Positions 32,387 through 42,280 of a DNA stretch of 64,000 nt are shown one piece after another (within the stretch, counting starts at the first letter, position 1; every line of letters begins with the position of its first letter). A program made the position numbers and the translations under genes. The stretch spans positions 20,871,717 through 20,935,716 of the forward strand of contig OY757904.1 of the NCBI GenBank assembly GCA_963585895.1. Direction: 5' to 3'. The notes under the pieces are model-generated. The model searched no databases. It had not been told where the DNA came from and saw only the letters and a list, made by a program, of their open reading frames with translations. The stretch is from Sepioteuthis lessoniana. Taxonomy: Eukaryota; Mollusca; Cephalopoda; Myopsida; Loliginidae.

Positions 32387-33984
32387 CTCATTGAACGTTT
32401 TTCAGATCAGCTGATGCTGATGGCCTTTCACTAGAGTTTGACTGATAGCAAGTCTCCAGGACTCTTCTCAGTATTCTGGTCGTTCTCAATAATGTAGTAG
32501 TATGGATAGTCTCCATTCGTCCTCTTTTTTCCAAGTCCTCCAGTCCCTTTAATAATACTTTGGTGACCGTACCAAAAGCACTAATCACGCTTGATGTTAC
32601 TTTCATGGTCCAGTTTTTTTAATTCCTTGGCAAGGTCCAGGTACTTATCCTTTTTTTCATTTTCTTCCAATTTTATTCTGTTGTCAGCCGGGACAGCAAA
32701 GTCCACACTTTTGCAAGTTTTCTTTTTTTTTTTTTTTTTAATTATTATAAGGTCTGGTCTTCTAGCTGTGATTTGGTGATCCGTTTGTATGTCAAAATTC
32801 CATAGGAGTTTATGTGTGTCATTCTCGAGGACAGATGCTGGGTTATGCATATACCATTTGTTCGTATGGTCCAATTTAAATAACTTGCACATCTCCCAGT
32901 GGATCACCTTGCCCACCCAGTCGTATCTAGCTTAATACTCCTTCTGTGTTAATTAGCTGCATTCGCTTATTATGTGATTGATGGTTTCGTCTCTTTCACC
33001 ACATAATTTACATTTGCTATTTTGTTGCGTCTTATCTATTCTCGCTTTGATACGATTGGTTCTTATAGCGTTGTTTTATGTTGCTATTGGGAGAGATTCA
33101 GTTTCTCTCTAAAAGCTTCCTTTTCTTAGCCACGACCTGGTTTTCCCCTGTGAGATCTTGCTTATTAGCCGTTTAAAATGCCCATAAAGTTGTTTTTCTT
33201 CCCATTTTTGTTTCCTAGTTATTGTCATTCTTGTTGTCAGTATCGTTTCTAGTGGCTGTAGTCAGTCTTCCGCGCATTTCTATATAATCTTCCAGTCGTT
33301 GTATCGATGCGTCAGCGCTGTCATTAATGCTGACAAGTCCTCTTCTTCCCTCCTTTCTTGATACATATAGTCTGTCAATGTCATCTCTAGGATATAATGA
33401 CTGATGTATGGTCATTAGTATTTTTTCTTTGGTCCATTTTAAGTTCTTCTCTGGTCTACTTCAAGAATGATTCCGAATATCATACGAGGGGTACAGCCCA
33501 AGTATTTATTCCTTTGATAAGGTTTCTGTTACATAGTTCTGTCACAAGTAGCTTTCTGGTTCTCCTGAGATACTCTTAATTTTTTTCTTTCATCTCCGCT
33601 TGTTTGATAGTGTCAGCTTCCAAGATGCCCAAGTATATGTAGGTTTCCTTTTCTCCGAGCGTTCTAATCTTGTCTTGATCTTACAGTTCCATTCGGTCCG
33701 TCAGGTGTCATTTGCCACTTTTCATTACTAGCATTGCACATTTTTCTATGCCAAACTCCATCCCAATGTCCTGACTACATATTCTCACCGCGTGAATTAG
33801 AGTTCCCAGTTCTTTTTCATTTTTTGCGAACAGTTTGATGTTGACCATGTACATTATGTGATTGATCTTTTCCTGCGATTTACCAAGTTTGCATCCGGGA
33901 ATGCATTTTCTAAGTGTGCGGTCAAGTGATATCATCGCAATTATAAATGGTAACAGTGATAGAGCATCTCTTTGAAAATTGAGC
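32387..33984 (-). mobile_element. RLE-type LINE, RT to endonuclease, pseudogenised
   Basis: Best-preserved C-terminal half. The minus frame 32581-32916 gives GKVIHWEMCKLFKLDHTNKW, ARRPDLIII and CKSVDFAVPADNRIK. RPD followed by K..VDF is the nuclease motif of restriction-like-endonuclease LINEs. Upstream (32945-33010) lies CKLCGERDETINHIISEC, an intact C-x2-C ... H-x4-C finger. Further upstream are DDIDRLYVSRKEGRRGLVSI (33215-33415) and FGIEKCAMLVMKSGK (about 33700-33770). The catalytic box is YMVN (33840-33851) instead of YMDD, so the polymerase is inactive. Stops separate the blocks. Confidence 0.88.
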
Positions 33985-34105
33985 ATTATAAGGTAAGGAT
34001 AAAGGGTAAAGGAGCAGCGCTCTTCCCTACACCTTTGTGTAGTAGCTATGGAAAAAGGAGCCTTCGGGGAGCCTTCGACTAAGGTCGCCAACTTTTACTT
34101 TACTT
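33985..34105 (+). mobile_element. SINE C, 3' part, inserted in the RLE LINE
   Basis: AAGGTAAGGATAAAGGGTAAAG, then CTTCCCTACACC, then GGTCGCCAACTTTTACTTTAC. 5'-truncated. Confidence 0.8.
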
Positions 34106-34290
34106 GTTTTCTTTCATTTTCACTCAGTTATTTGACGGAACAGCAATATCCACTAAATGACATGTTCTTTTTCTTCTGGTTAAGTAACACTAGGTCTTGA
34201 CCTCTGGTCAAGATTTGATGAACTGTATCTATATCAAAGTCCCAGATTCTAATTATTTATTTATTGTGAGTTATTCACAGCAACGTTAGC
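34106..34290 (-). mobile_element. RLE-type LINE, nuclease-region and 3'-end fragments
   Basis: GACGGAACAGCAATATCCACT corresponds to the VDIAVPS nuclease segment and CTAGGTCTTGACCTC to the RPD segment. Another TTATTTATTGTGAGTTATTC end lies at 34255-34285. Confidence 0.65.
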
Positions 34291-34960
34291 AGCGTGACAC
34301 CGTGCCGCCCCACTGGCTTTTTAGTCGGGCCGTCAGGTATTCAAACCAGGTGGTGTTTCAAAGATAATGACAGATTCGAGGCTGAATGGATGCGGATATT
34401 TATCGGGTGCACCACGTACACACGAGTATAGCACATTATTGTGGGAACCAGGTGCAAGTCCGTAGCCCACAAACACTCGGCGGTTCAAAAAATTGCCTTG
34501 ATCCCCGTCAGCATTCAACTAAAAAGGGGCGCATGTGACATGCATGACGGCTCTCTGGAATCCATGTCAGACCGACTGCCACCGGAATCAAGACGCATCC
34601 GACCTGATCCGCGTATCAGGGAACACGACCGACCAAGATGTGTCTCATCCCAGTAGGCCAGGCTGTAACTCAATACAATCCCTCCAATGGCCCCCGGCTT
34701 CGGTTTAACCACCTGCTGGTGGGCGATGACGTCATTGACAGCTCAGCATAGCACTAGACTCTCAGGTCAAGTTTGAGCTATGAATAGGCATACATTCCGA
34801 ACCTACGTAATATATCAAGTGAGTCCAAGTCCAAGTCCAGCGGCAGGCTCATCTGGCTCGCATAGCACTAAGTGAGCCGATGACTATCATAAGTCCAGGA
34901 GGGCTGGAACCTCGGCTCGTGCCCAAAATCCCTCTCCCTTACCCTCACTATGAAAAAAGT
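34291..34960. other. Unexplained GC-richer block
   Basis: Clearly richer in G+C than its surroundings and lacking the window's usual repeat words. Contains CCGTGCCGCCCCACTGGC, TGACGTCA at 34727-34734, a CAAGTCCAAGTCCAG direct repeat near 34830, and open frames on both strands (34333-34712) without recognised domains. It may be an unfamiliar repeat or transferred sequence. No function is assigned. Confidence 0.35.
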
Positions 34961-35289
34961 CAAGTCCTGTCTGGTAGGAGACAGAGAGAAATAACTTGTG
35001 GTCTTTCACAAGATTCTGACTCATACTAACATCTATAGTATATCGAAAATATTGATGTTTCAAAGATGATGATCGATACAACAAAATTAACATTTAGTTA
35101 CAAACTTAATAGAAATTGTTTTATTCTATCGGTTAAACTATTCTAAATATATTGCTCTAATAAAAATCTCACTTTGATGTGAGGCTTCTTTTTCTAAGTT
35201 ACGATTATACATACAAATATAACGAAAGTTTTTGTAGTATATACTTCTAAAATTTTCATTATATTTGTATATAATGATGATTGATGGAT

Positions 35290-35457
35290 AAGTTGATATT
35301 AACGACGTCAACCTGTCCTGGGTTATTTTATGCCTAGATGTTAAGGAATTACATTCATTGTATATTAATGTATTTTATATTTACATTTTTGTTGTTTTCA
35401 TTTACAATTTTAATTTTTAAGAGTTTTGTTTTTGGTGGTTTTGTTTTTGTTTCTTAG

Positions 35458-35531
<74 letters not shown>

Positions 35532-35640
35532 TTGTTTTTTTTTTTGTTTCTTTAGTGAGTTGCATATAGTTGTACAATATCAAATATTCCTATCTTTGAC
35601 AGGTTGACATGCTATTCAAATAAATCAATCAACCATTAGA
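35290..35640 (-). mobile_element. Tail type 2 repeat with GT expansion
   Basis: GACGTCAACCTGTCCTGGGTT and TGTTAAGGAATTACATTCATTG lie to the left. A (GT)n of about 65 bp occupies 35464-35529, and the repeat ends TATCAAATATTCCTATC. Confidence 0.6.
35464..35529. repeat. (GT)n microsatellite
   Basis: About 33 GT units. Confidence 0.95.
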
Positions 35641-35664
35641 AACTCAAAAAAAATCTAAATATGG

Positions 35665-35890
35665 TTTCTTTGGTTTCTTTGTTTAATGGCATATCAACCT
35701 TCGTGGGCTATTTAATGCCAAAGCCATCCTTCTTGAAGAACGGTAGTGATACTATTTAACCCGTAGCTGGGAGGATAAGGTGGGGTTAATGTAAATATGA
35801 ATATACTATGAACACGATTCCCTAACCCCTTGAAAAGAAATAACCTTAGATGGGTTTATATGCCGTTACAGTAAATCAATCAATAATCGC
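35665..35890. mobile_element. SINE A tail joined to a sense type-2 tail
   Basis: 35665-35790 is antisense SINE A tail (GGTTTCTTTGTTTAATGGC, CCAAAGCCATCCTTC). From 35800 the sense type-2 tail follows (GATTCCCTAACCCC, GGGTTTATATGCCGTTA). Confidence 0.65.
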
Positions 35891-35894
35891 ATTA

Positions 35895-36600
35895 ATTATC
35901 AAAATCAATTAAGCGAATCGTTTTTAAATCATTAAAAAATATCCGTCATAAGTATATCCTAACTTTTCCGACATTACACTATCCATGAATCCATTGAATG
36001 GTATAACTTTTGCTCGAATTAATTCATTGATAATTGCGTTGAATCGAGTCTCGAATAAATATTTACACTTTTTTCCCATCTGTTTTATCAACAAATCAAA
36101 TTTACATAAATAAAGGAAAAAACGAAAAGAGGAAGAAGCCTTTGACTACAAACATTTTTCGATTTTTTGCCGGTAAGCAGAGCCCAGTCGTAAAATTCGT
36201 AATTTTTGAAATAATTGACGGCACCTGGTTTGGTTTAAGTGAATATTTCCCCACAGCTTTCAGGTTGGAGCGAGAAGTAAACACTTTTTATTGCTTCATT
36301 TACAAAAGAGACTTATAAACATTTTTAATTTCGACTCGGAATACTTTTTTCATGACTTCGCTTCTTATTCTTAAAGCACAATTCTATCAAATGTAAAATG
36401 AGTTAATTAATATAAAAACGGTTTTTGTTACGTAAAATCTGAAATTAGAGAAACATAGTCAAAATAATTCTCCTTCCATGAAAAATTCATTCAAAAAGAT
36501 CTGCTAATTTTTTTTTCTTTTCACTCTTTCCCTTAATGCTAGAAAGAAGCTTTCTATTCTAATGCATTTCTGTAAGAATCACACACATACACACACGCGA
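35895..36600. other. Unassigned AT-rich DNA
   Basis: Nothing recognised. Confidence 0.45.
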
Positions 36601-36610
36601 ATATATATAT

Positions 36611-36790
36611 CATCATCATCATCATATCGTGCTGGCAGCACGGATATCCCTGACCCTCTCTCGCCACTCCTCCCTATCGTTCATCGCCCTAGGCAGGTCT
36701 TCAGGACAACAACCTGTATCCTCACATAGCTGCTGAATGTACGTTCGTGCTGGTCGTCCTGCTTTTGCGCGGCCATGTGTGGGGATCCAT
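36611..36790 (-). mobile_element. RTE-like LINE, short 3' end
   Basis: CATCATCATCATCAT tail, GATATCCCTGACCCTCTCTC and GCGCGGCCATGTGTGGGG. Truncated at the WTPTHGRAK codons and flanked on both sides by TA/TG simple repeats. One of the least diverged copies. Confidence 0.88.
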
Positions 36791-36842
36791 ATATGTGTGT
36801 GTGTGTGTGTATGTGTGTGTGTGTATGTGTGTGTGTGTGTGA
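36790..36842. repeat. (TG)n microsatellite
   Basis: TG with TATG interruptions. Confidence 0.9.
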
Positions 36843-36962
36843 TAAAAATTAGTGAAAAGATGGATAAATTAGACACTTATAAAGGGTTTAATAATAGTGA
36901 TATTTCATTCTTTACTCCAAGAATTTTTCTCCGTTATTTTATCTATTTCCTCATTTACTTAA

Positions 36963-37170
36963 ATGTAAGTAAGTAAAATTGGCGAGGGGGACCCGAAGGC
37001 TTTCTTTTCAATAGCTACTACACTGGGGTGTAAGTGAGTGCGCTACTCCATTCACTGGATTGCTCCATTTTACCCTTGATTCTTAAATTATAATGCTGAG
37101 TGTTAAGCAAGGTTGATCAAGTACCCTTTTTTGAGTCTTTGGTATGACTCGACCTGGGATTGAAATGTAG
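36963..37170 (-). mobile_element. SINE C copy, head missing
   Basis: GTAAGTAAAATTGGCGAGGG tail, CACTGGGGTGTAAGTGAGTG and GGTATGACTCGACCTGGGATTGAA (part of the B box). The head beyond this is lost. Confidence 0.8.
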
Positions 37171-37318
37171 AAAAACTCAAAAAAGATGTTTAGTCTGAAG
37201 AAATTCTTGGAATAAAGAATGAAATATCTCTACTACAAAACCCTTCGTATGTGTCTGATTGATCCATCTTTCCACTTATTTTTAATATCTTAGATTCACT
37301 ACAATCTACCAATTCAAC

Positions 37319-37324
<6 letters not shown>

Positions 37325-37400
<76 letters not shown>
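37325..37400. repeat. (GT)n(GA)n microsatellite
   Basis: About 30 bp GT followed by about 47 bp GA. Confidence 0.95.
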
Positions 37401-37401
<1 letters not shown>

Positions 37402-37496
37402 AAAATGTTCTTTGTTCTTGTTGATCAAAAGAGAGAAACAAGTAAATACTTCAAAATGAATAGATCCACTCAGAGTTTTTAAAAAGAATTTATTTC

Positions 37497-37545
37497 GTTC
37501 TTACATACGTGTATGTTTCCAGTTTGTTGCTTTCGTAAGAAAGAC
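37497..37545 (-). ncRNA. Mutated hammerhead-like motif, family Q
   Basis: Closely related to 6304-6362: AAGCAACAA loop region, GGAAAC, and a 6-bp stem III ACATAC/GTATGT followed by A and AGAACG. The core reads CTTACGA, so the essential G of CTGA is T, and stem I is broken. Expected to be inactive. Confidence 0.45.
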
Positions 37546-37550
37546 CATAT

Positions 37551-37795
37551 GAATGGAGCGCCCAATGAGACTCGAACTCGGCCAATGGTCCGGGAGACCA
37601 TTGGTTTAAGACTCAAAAAATGGTACTTGATGCTTCCTTGCATAACACTTAGCAATATAAGGTACGTATCAAGGGTAATGTGGAGCAATCCAAGGAAAGG
37701 AGTAGAGCCCTCCCCTACACCTCAGTGTAGTAGCTATTGAAAAGGGAGCCTTTTGGTCGCCCTCGACTACGTTCGCCAACTTTACTTGACTTTTA
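37551..37795 (+). mobile_element. SINE C copy
   Basis: Sense orientation: ACTCGAACTCGGCCAATGG, TGGTACTTGATGCTTCCTTG, CCTCCCCTACACCTCAGTG and CGCCAACTTTACTTGAC. The tRNA-like head is rearranged: the GGTCCGGGAGACCATTGG stretch is a local inverted repeat. Confidence 0.82.
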
Positions 37796-37813
37796 TATAG
37801 AGGTCACAGTTGT

Positions 37814-38262
37814 TGTAATATTACGGAAGGGCGCTATCGTCAATCAGTGAAGGTGTCACGAGACTAGCGCGTGCGGGCAGAATGACCACCAAAGTTAGAC
37901 GTGATTTTGAAATAATCACAGATGTATCATCACGTGTTTCACTAGTGACATCGAACATTCGAGGATCTTCGATTTGTTCCCCAAAATCTCTATATAAGAA
38001 AACAAGAAATGAGATTTTGGCAGAGTTGAAGGCAGTTGTCAAAACAGGCGCGTTAAAAGTTCCGGAGGCCCCGACCCATCCTACCCCAGTCAGCTACGAC
38101 CGATCTGCTGTGACAAGCGTGTGTCAAACAACCAGCTCCCACACACACACACCGTCACCAGCGAGATGAAGGGTGAAGAAGAAACTTTTCGAGTTGCAGT
38201 GATCATAGCTAAATAAAAACGACTGCTATATTTTTTCTATTACCTTCGAGTTTGAGTATTTC
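37814..38262 (+). mobile_element. Gypsy-type solo LTR candidate (family 3)
   Basis: Begins TGTTGTAATATTACGGAAGG GCGC, resembling known Gypsy-type LTR starts. It has a TATA box TCTATATAAG at about 37988-37997, an AATAAA at 38212-38217, and a GAGTTTGAGTATTTC end where related LTRs end GAGT..TTACA. The 95-codon open frame 37882-38169 crosses the TATA box and is probably incidental. No internal domain or target duplication found. Confidence 0.5.
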
Positions 38263-38444
38263 TTTTTCTATGGACTTCTTTCTTTACAGCACAAAACGTT
38301 GGTCCTATGGAACATTGTGTGTTAGATTTCTCTTCCTTCTCCTCCTTTTCCCTTTCTCAGGGAGTGTCTACTAGTTTGTCTTTACCCCAATTAGTCTTTG
38401 TTATTTGATATGTTATGAAGTATTTCGTTGTTTTGGTCTTGGTC

Positions 38445-38447
<3 letters not shown>

Positions 38448-38519
<72 letters not shown>

Positions 38520-38520
38520 T
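38448..38520. repeat. (GT)n microsatellite
   Basis: About 36 units; (TA)n follows at 38590-38621. Confidence 0.95.
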
Positions 38521-38587
38521 GGTGTTGTTATTGTTGATATGTTATTGAGTTCATTCGTAGTTTTTTTTAGTTAGTGGTTTTGAATTC

Positions 38588-38623
<36 letters not shown>

Positions 38624-38817
38624 CGTGTATACTCGTATAATCAACGAATTTGTAAGACAATTTTTTTTGGGTTCATTACACGAAATATGTTTTTAAACAG
38701 GTCGAAGCTTACCGTCCTTCATTTAACGTAATATAAAATAAAAACATATTTTGTGACTAAAAGTTATAGGTTTTTCATAATACAAGCAAATGTATATATG
38801 TTCATTAATTGAGCACA

Positions 38818-38824
38818 CACACAA

Positions 38825-38856
<32 letters not shown>

Positions 38857-38868
38857 GTATATATATAA
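38818..38868. repeat. (AC)n(TA)n microsatellite
   Basis: Compound tract next to the mariner end. Confidence 0.9.
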
Positions 38869-39460
38869 TTGGTATATCGGGAAAGTAACAGAACTGGTGT
38901 CAGTAATTCATTTCAGTTCCAAGCAAACTACATGATTCCCCCTTCAAAGTAATGCCCTTCGAGTCTAATGCATTTTCCCATCCTTCACTGGCACACTTTA
39001 ATGCACTGCTAGAAGGATTTCTCAGGGATGCCTTTCAGCTCAGTCGTTACGGCCTTTGTATTGGCTTCCACGCCTTGAAAACGAATCCCCTTCATGATCA
39101 TCTTGAGCTTGGAGAAACGAAGAAAGTTACACGGTGAAAGATCAAATGAATAAGGAGGTTGCTCCAGTACGGCGATGTTCCTGTCGGCCATGAACTGCCG
39201 TATGTTCATGGCGTAGTGAGTAGGTGCATTTTCGTAATGAAGCAGCCACGATTTTTCCTGCCACAACTCTGGTCACTTTTCCTGCATTAACCGAGGCATA
39301 GGCCGTAGTATTTCTGTGTAAATTAGCTGATTGATTGTCTGGCCTTGAGGCAAGAGCACGCTCTGGACGATGCCCCTCATACTGATGTGGTCCTATGCGA
39401 GTCACGGAATCCAATGTGGTGTGAATTCTAGTCACGGTTCTAAAGTTGGCGGTGTGATAG
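38869..39460 (-). mobile_element. Mariner-like transposase, C-terminal half, inactive
   Basis: Minus-strand frame: QGQTINQLIYTEILRPMPRL, one stop, PELWQEKSWLLHYENAP, VLEQPPYSFDLSPCN, MIMKGIRFQGVEANTKAV, then a diverged C-terminus LEGHYFEGG. The spacing between the second and third catalytic positions is 34 residues, defining DD34D. The second Asp (HDN) is Glu (YEN) and the third (PCD) is Asn (PCN). With the stop this makes it dead. The terminal sequence near 38869 (TTGGTATATCGGGAAAGTAA) is a plausible inverted-repeat end. Confidence 0.82.
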
Positions 39461-39730
39461 TTGTGGTCAGCTCTTTTCTAATATAATGTCATAAACAACT
39501 GACTATTTAATTTTATTTTTTAATCAACCTCGAGCAAACGAACATTATAGATGCTTGTTACTCTGTCTTTATTTGTTTATCAATTCAGAACCCCTATTCT
39601 ACAGATTGTCTTGTTCCGGGAAAGTATTGATTTAAAAATTCTCCAAACACAATCTACACTTTTTCGGTACTCTCCTACAATCTCAGGTCTTTTTAAGCAA
39701 TTTTCATTCGATTATTGGTGAGTTCACTAC
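39461..39730. other. Unassigned DNA
   Basis: May include diverged RTE sequence upstream of 39735; not alignable. Confidence 0.4.
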
Positions 39731-39734
39731 ACAG

Positions 39735-39900
39735 CTCCACAGATTCTGTCAATCCTTCCAATCATTGAAGGAGTACGAGCTATGAATCTCCAAGCAACAC
39801 TATTATTCGTAGATTTCTCCATAGTATTCGATTCCGTACACAGAGGGAAAATGGATCAAATTCTATTTGCAAATGGTCTCCCAAAAGAAAATGTTACTAC
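39735..39900 (+). mobile_element. RTE-like LINE reverse transcriptase, left of LTR insertion
   Basis: GVRAMNLQATLLFVDFS then FDSVHRGKMDQILFANGLPK and ENVTT. Motif A keeps its first Asp. The frame continues exactly after the LTR when one copy of the CTAC duplication is removed. Confidence 0.88.
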
Positions 39901-40647
39901 TGTTATATTTTCATCTGCTGATTCATGCAGAAATATACATATATATACTGGATACATACTGACGCAATGAATAACAGACGCACGCAATGATAAAGACGCA
40001 GGAAGACTTCTTTAACAAAATATTTACCTCTCACTTTATTGCAAGGGTTCGAAAGGGTTGTGTCGGGTTTTACTGTGAGAGGGAGATGGAGACCGAACAT
40101 AAACTGTAATATTTTGACCCTACTGTTATGACCGTCACGTTGTGTCTTTCTCGTTCTTTAGTGCTGCTCAACCGGAGGCCTAGGGGCTCATTCTGCTGTG
40201 TGATGGCTTTCTTCATTGCATCTTATCAGCATCTTCTCCGGACCTCAGCTCATCAGGGCCCCAGGCCCCTTCGGCCTGGTGTGGCTTTCCCTACCATACT
40301 CCTCTCCACTGGAACTCGAACACTCTGGCCGGAACTCAACTGCCTCAACTTCCGTCTTGACTGCGTTATATAATAGTTCAACGCCTACACGATCACCCAC
40401 TCGATCTTTGAAATCGAATGTTTACTCGTCATCAAGCGGAAATAACTGTCATGCAGTTCAGAGGTCACTATCTTCCGGTGCGTTAATCTATGAGAGTATC
40501 ATGGGATATTTTTATCTCGTCCCATTTCATCTGCCAATTTCCGCCCACGCGATTTCCTCTCATAACTGCCATTAGAATGTATCACTTCCTTCCGATGCAT
40601 CACCTTGAATGGCATTTTTGGCCGGGTCAAAAGGTCAAAACATAACA
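39901..40647 (-). mobile_element. Solo LTR, family 1, inside an RTE copy
   Basis: The 747-bp LTR runs TGTTAT...ATAACA on either strand and is flanked by CTAC (39897-39900 and 40648-40651). In sense orientation: TGTTATGTTTTGACC, CGCACCGGAAGATAGTGACC, TTATATAACGCAGT (TATA-like), AATAAAGTGAGAGGT. No internal gag or pol is present, so it arose by LTR-LTR recombination or is a partial copy. Open frames in it are incidental. Confidence 0.92.
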
Positions 40648-40810
40648 CTACTATAATGTTTTACAAAAACATGAAAGCAATGGTTCGCTCACCTGATTGA
40701 CATACCAACTTCCTCGACATTATCACTGGTGTCTTGCAAGGAGACACATTAGAACCATATTTGTTCACACTCTACTTAGACTACCTACAACAGATTATAT
40801 GTTATATACG
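40648..40810 (+). mobile_element. RTE-like LINE reverse transcriptase, right of LTR insertion
   Basis: Continues as MFYKNMKAMVRSPD, a stop, then NFLDIITGVLQGDTLEPYLF and TLYLDYLQQ. Beyond this the sequence is inverted. Confidence 0.85.
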
Positions 40811-41105
40811 AAAAGGAACCATCTCCCCGCTAAATAGAGTGGAGATGGCTCCTTTATGTCAAAAACATATGTGCTCAGTTTTCTTGATATTTATGTAGAT
40901 ACCAATACCTCATGCTGTTTGTTGTAGGCTATGTACTAGATGATCTTCTTGGACAGGTGTATTTGAGAGAAGCGCTTGCTCATCCGCGTAGTCAGCATCT
41001 GTCATAGTTTTTGCTGAATAGCGTCTTGCCATTTTTAATGTGAAACCATTTTCTTTTATTAAATAAATAGATGTTCGAAGTACGTAATCTAAGTGGCAAG
41101 CCTCT
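40811..41105 (-). mobile_element. RTE-like LINE segment inverted in place
   Basis: Minus strand: LDYVLRTSIYLIKENGFTLK, then MTDADYADEQALLSNTPVQ (YADD changed to YADE), then LVHSLQQTA, GIGIYINIKKTEHMCF and GAISTL. These are the residues expected between the plus segments ending at 40810 and starting at 41095. At the left boundary AAGGAACCATCTCC (about 40818-40831) faces GGAGATGGCTCCTT (about 40842-40855). Confidence 0.82.
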
Positions 41106-41178
41106 AGAATTAGGAGATCCGTTCAGATATTTTGGCGGCAACATCTCATCAACTGAAAAAGATTACAGTTTCCCTGTA
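41095..41178 (+). mobile_element. RTE-like LINE segment after the inversion
   Basis: KPLELGDPFRYFGGNISSTE matches the LKLVDKFTYLGSS-type segment that follows the inverted part. Confidence 0.8.
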
Positions 41179-41189
41179 TAATAAGTCAA

Positions 41190-41515
41190 ATAGCACACTT
41201 ATATTTTGACTCACCCTATCGTTGGGGCTTAAAAAATGCTGATTCTATCCCCTGATGAGGAGTAAGACCATTACCATTAATTAATAGCCATTATGCCCAT
41301 GGGTACTCTGCCCCGGAGCAGTAGTAGCTATTAGAGTCTCATCATCGGGTCAAATAGATCTGTTTGAAAACTATTCGTATTCGATTGAATCATGTTAAAA
41401 AGAAACAACTACACAATGATGAAAATAGGAATTTAAAAAATGAACAGGATTCCCTAACCTCAAGATATAAAAATTAGCCTAGACGGGTTTACATGCCGTT
41501 AAATCAAAAGTATAT
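41190..41515 (+). mobile_element. H head fragment plus type-2 tail
   Basis: TTTTGACTCACCC (mariner-type end) at 41205-41218. H head words follow (GAGGAGTAAGACC, TCGGGTCAAATAGATCTG), then GATTCCCTAACCTC and GGGTTTACATGCCGTTAAATC. Confidence 0.55.
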
Positions 41516-41519
41516 ACCA

Positions 41520-41762
41520 AAATGATTTTCTATCTACTCCAGCAATAAATATTTAACAAAAACAAAAATAATGTGTAAAATTTCATACATCAATGAAAAT
41601 GAGAACAAAAATAGGAAATAATAATAATAATGGAATATTGTCAGGTTTACTCCCTCACGTAAGAAGAGTGTTAAACTTAATGGACACCTCTTCTCAAAAG
41701 AACAATGTAGTCAATAAAACATTCAACTCTGTTAAACTAAGATAGAGTTTTACAGAATATTT
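41520..41762. other. AT-rich spacer
   Basis: Nothing recognised. Confidence 0.45.
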
Positions 41763-41771
41763 GTTACAACT

Positions 41772-42271
41772 GATCATCATCATGTCGTGCCGTTAGCACG
41801 GATGTCCCTGACCCTCACTCGCCACTTCTCCCAATCATTCATCGCCTCTGGCAGGTCTTCAGGGCTACATCCCGTATCCTCACAGAGCTGCTGTATGCAT
41901 GTTTTAGCTGGTTGTCCTGCTTTTGTTCGGCCATATGTGGGGGTCCATAGGAGTACATCACTTATGAGCTCGTCCCTGCTTCTCCAGCAGTATCCTGCGT
42001 GTCTGGTTCGTCTAACTTGGATAGTTTTCGTGATGGGGGGTAGGTGGCTGTATAGTTGGTGCTTTGTGGGGTGTTGCTGCCAGAACTTATTCAATATTGC
42101 TCGCAACATTCCTGTGTAATTGCCATCTAGCTTCTTCTCCAGCCGTTTTGTTAGCGTCCATGTGGTGCATCCATCGACACGACCGCTGCCTGGAAGAAAC
42201 TGCGTTTGATTTTATCGGTCAGGTCTGATTTCCATATGATCGATAGCTTATCAATAGCTGTCCATGCCTTC
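41772..42271 (-). mobile_element. RTE-like LINE, 5'-truncated, with target duplication
   Basis: A 500-bp copy from KAWTAIDKLSIIWKSDLTD through MLRAILNKFWQQHPTKHQL to the CAT-triplet end. Flanked by GTTACAACT (41763-41771 and 42272-42280). A 10-bp deletion near 42176 removes part of the SILLYGC codons and shifts the frame. The plus-strand frame 41787-42119 is a shadow. Confidence 0.9.
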
Positions 42272-42280
42272 GTTACAACT

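Noticed and set aside
37882-38169. 95-codon frame as a gene
   Set aside because: Crosses a TATA box within an LTR-like segment; better explained as LTR sequence.
39901-40647. Foldback or SINE-type insertion
   Set aside because: Matching TGTTAT/ATAACA ends, a 4-bp duplication and homology to three other copies show an LTR instead.
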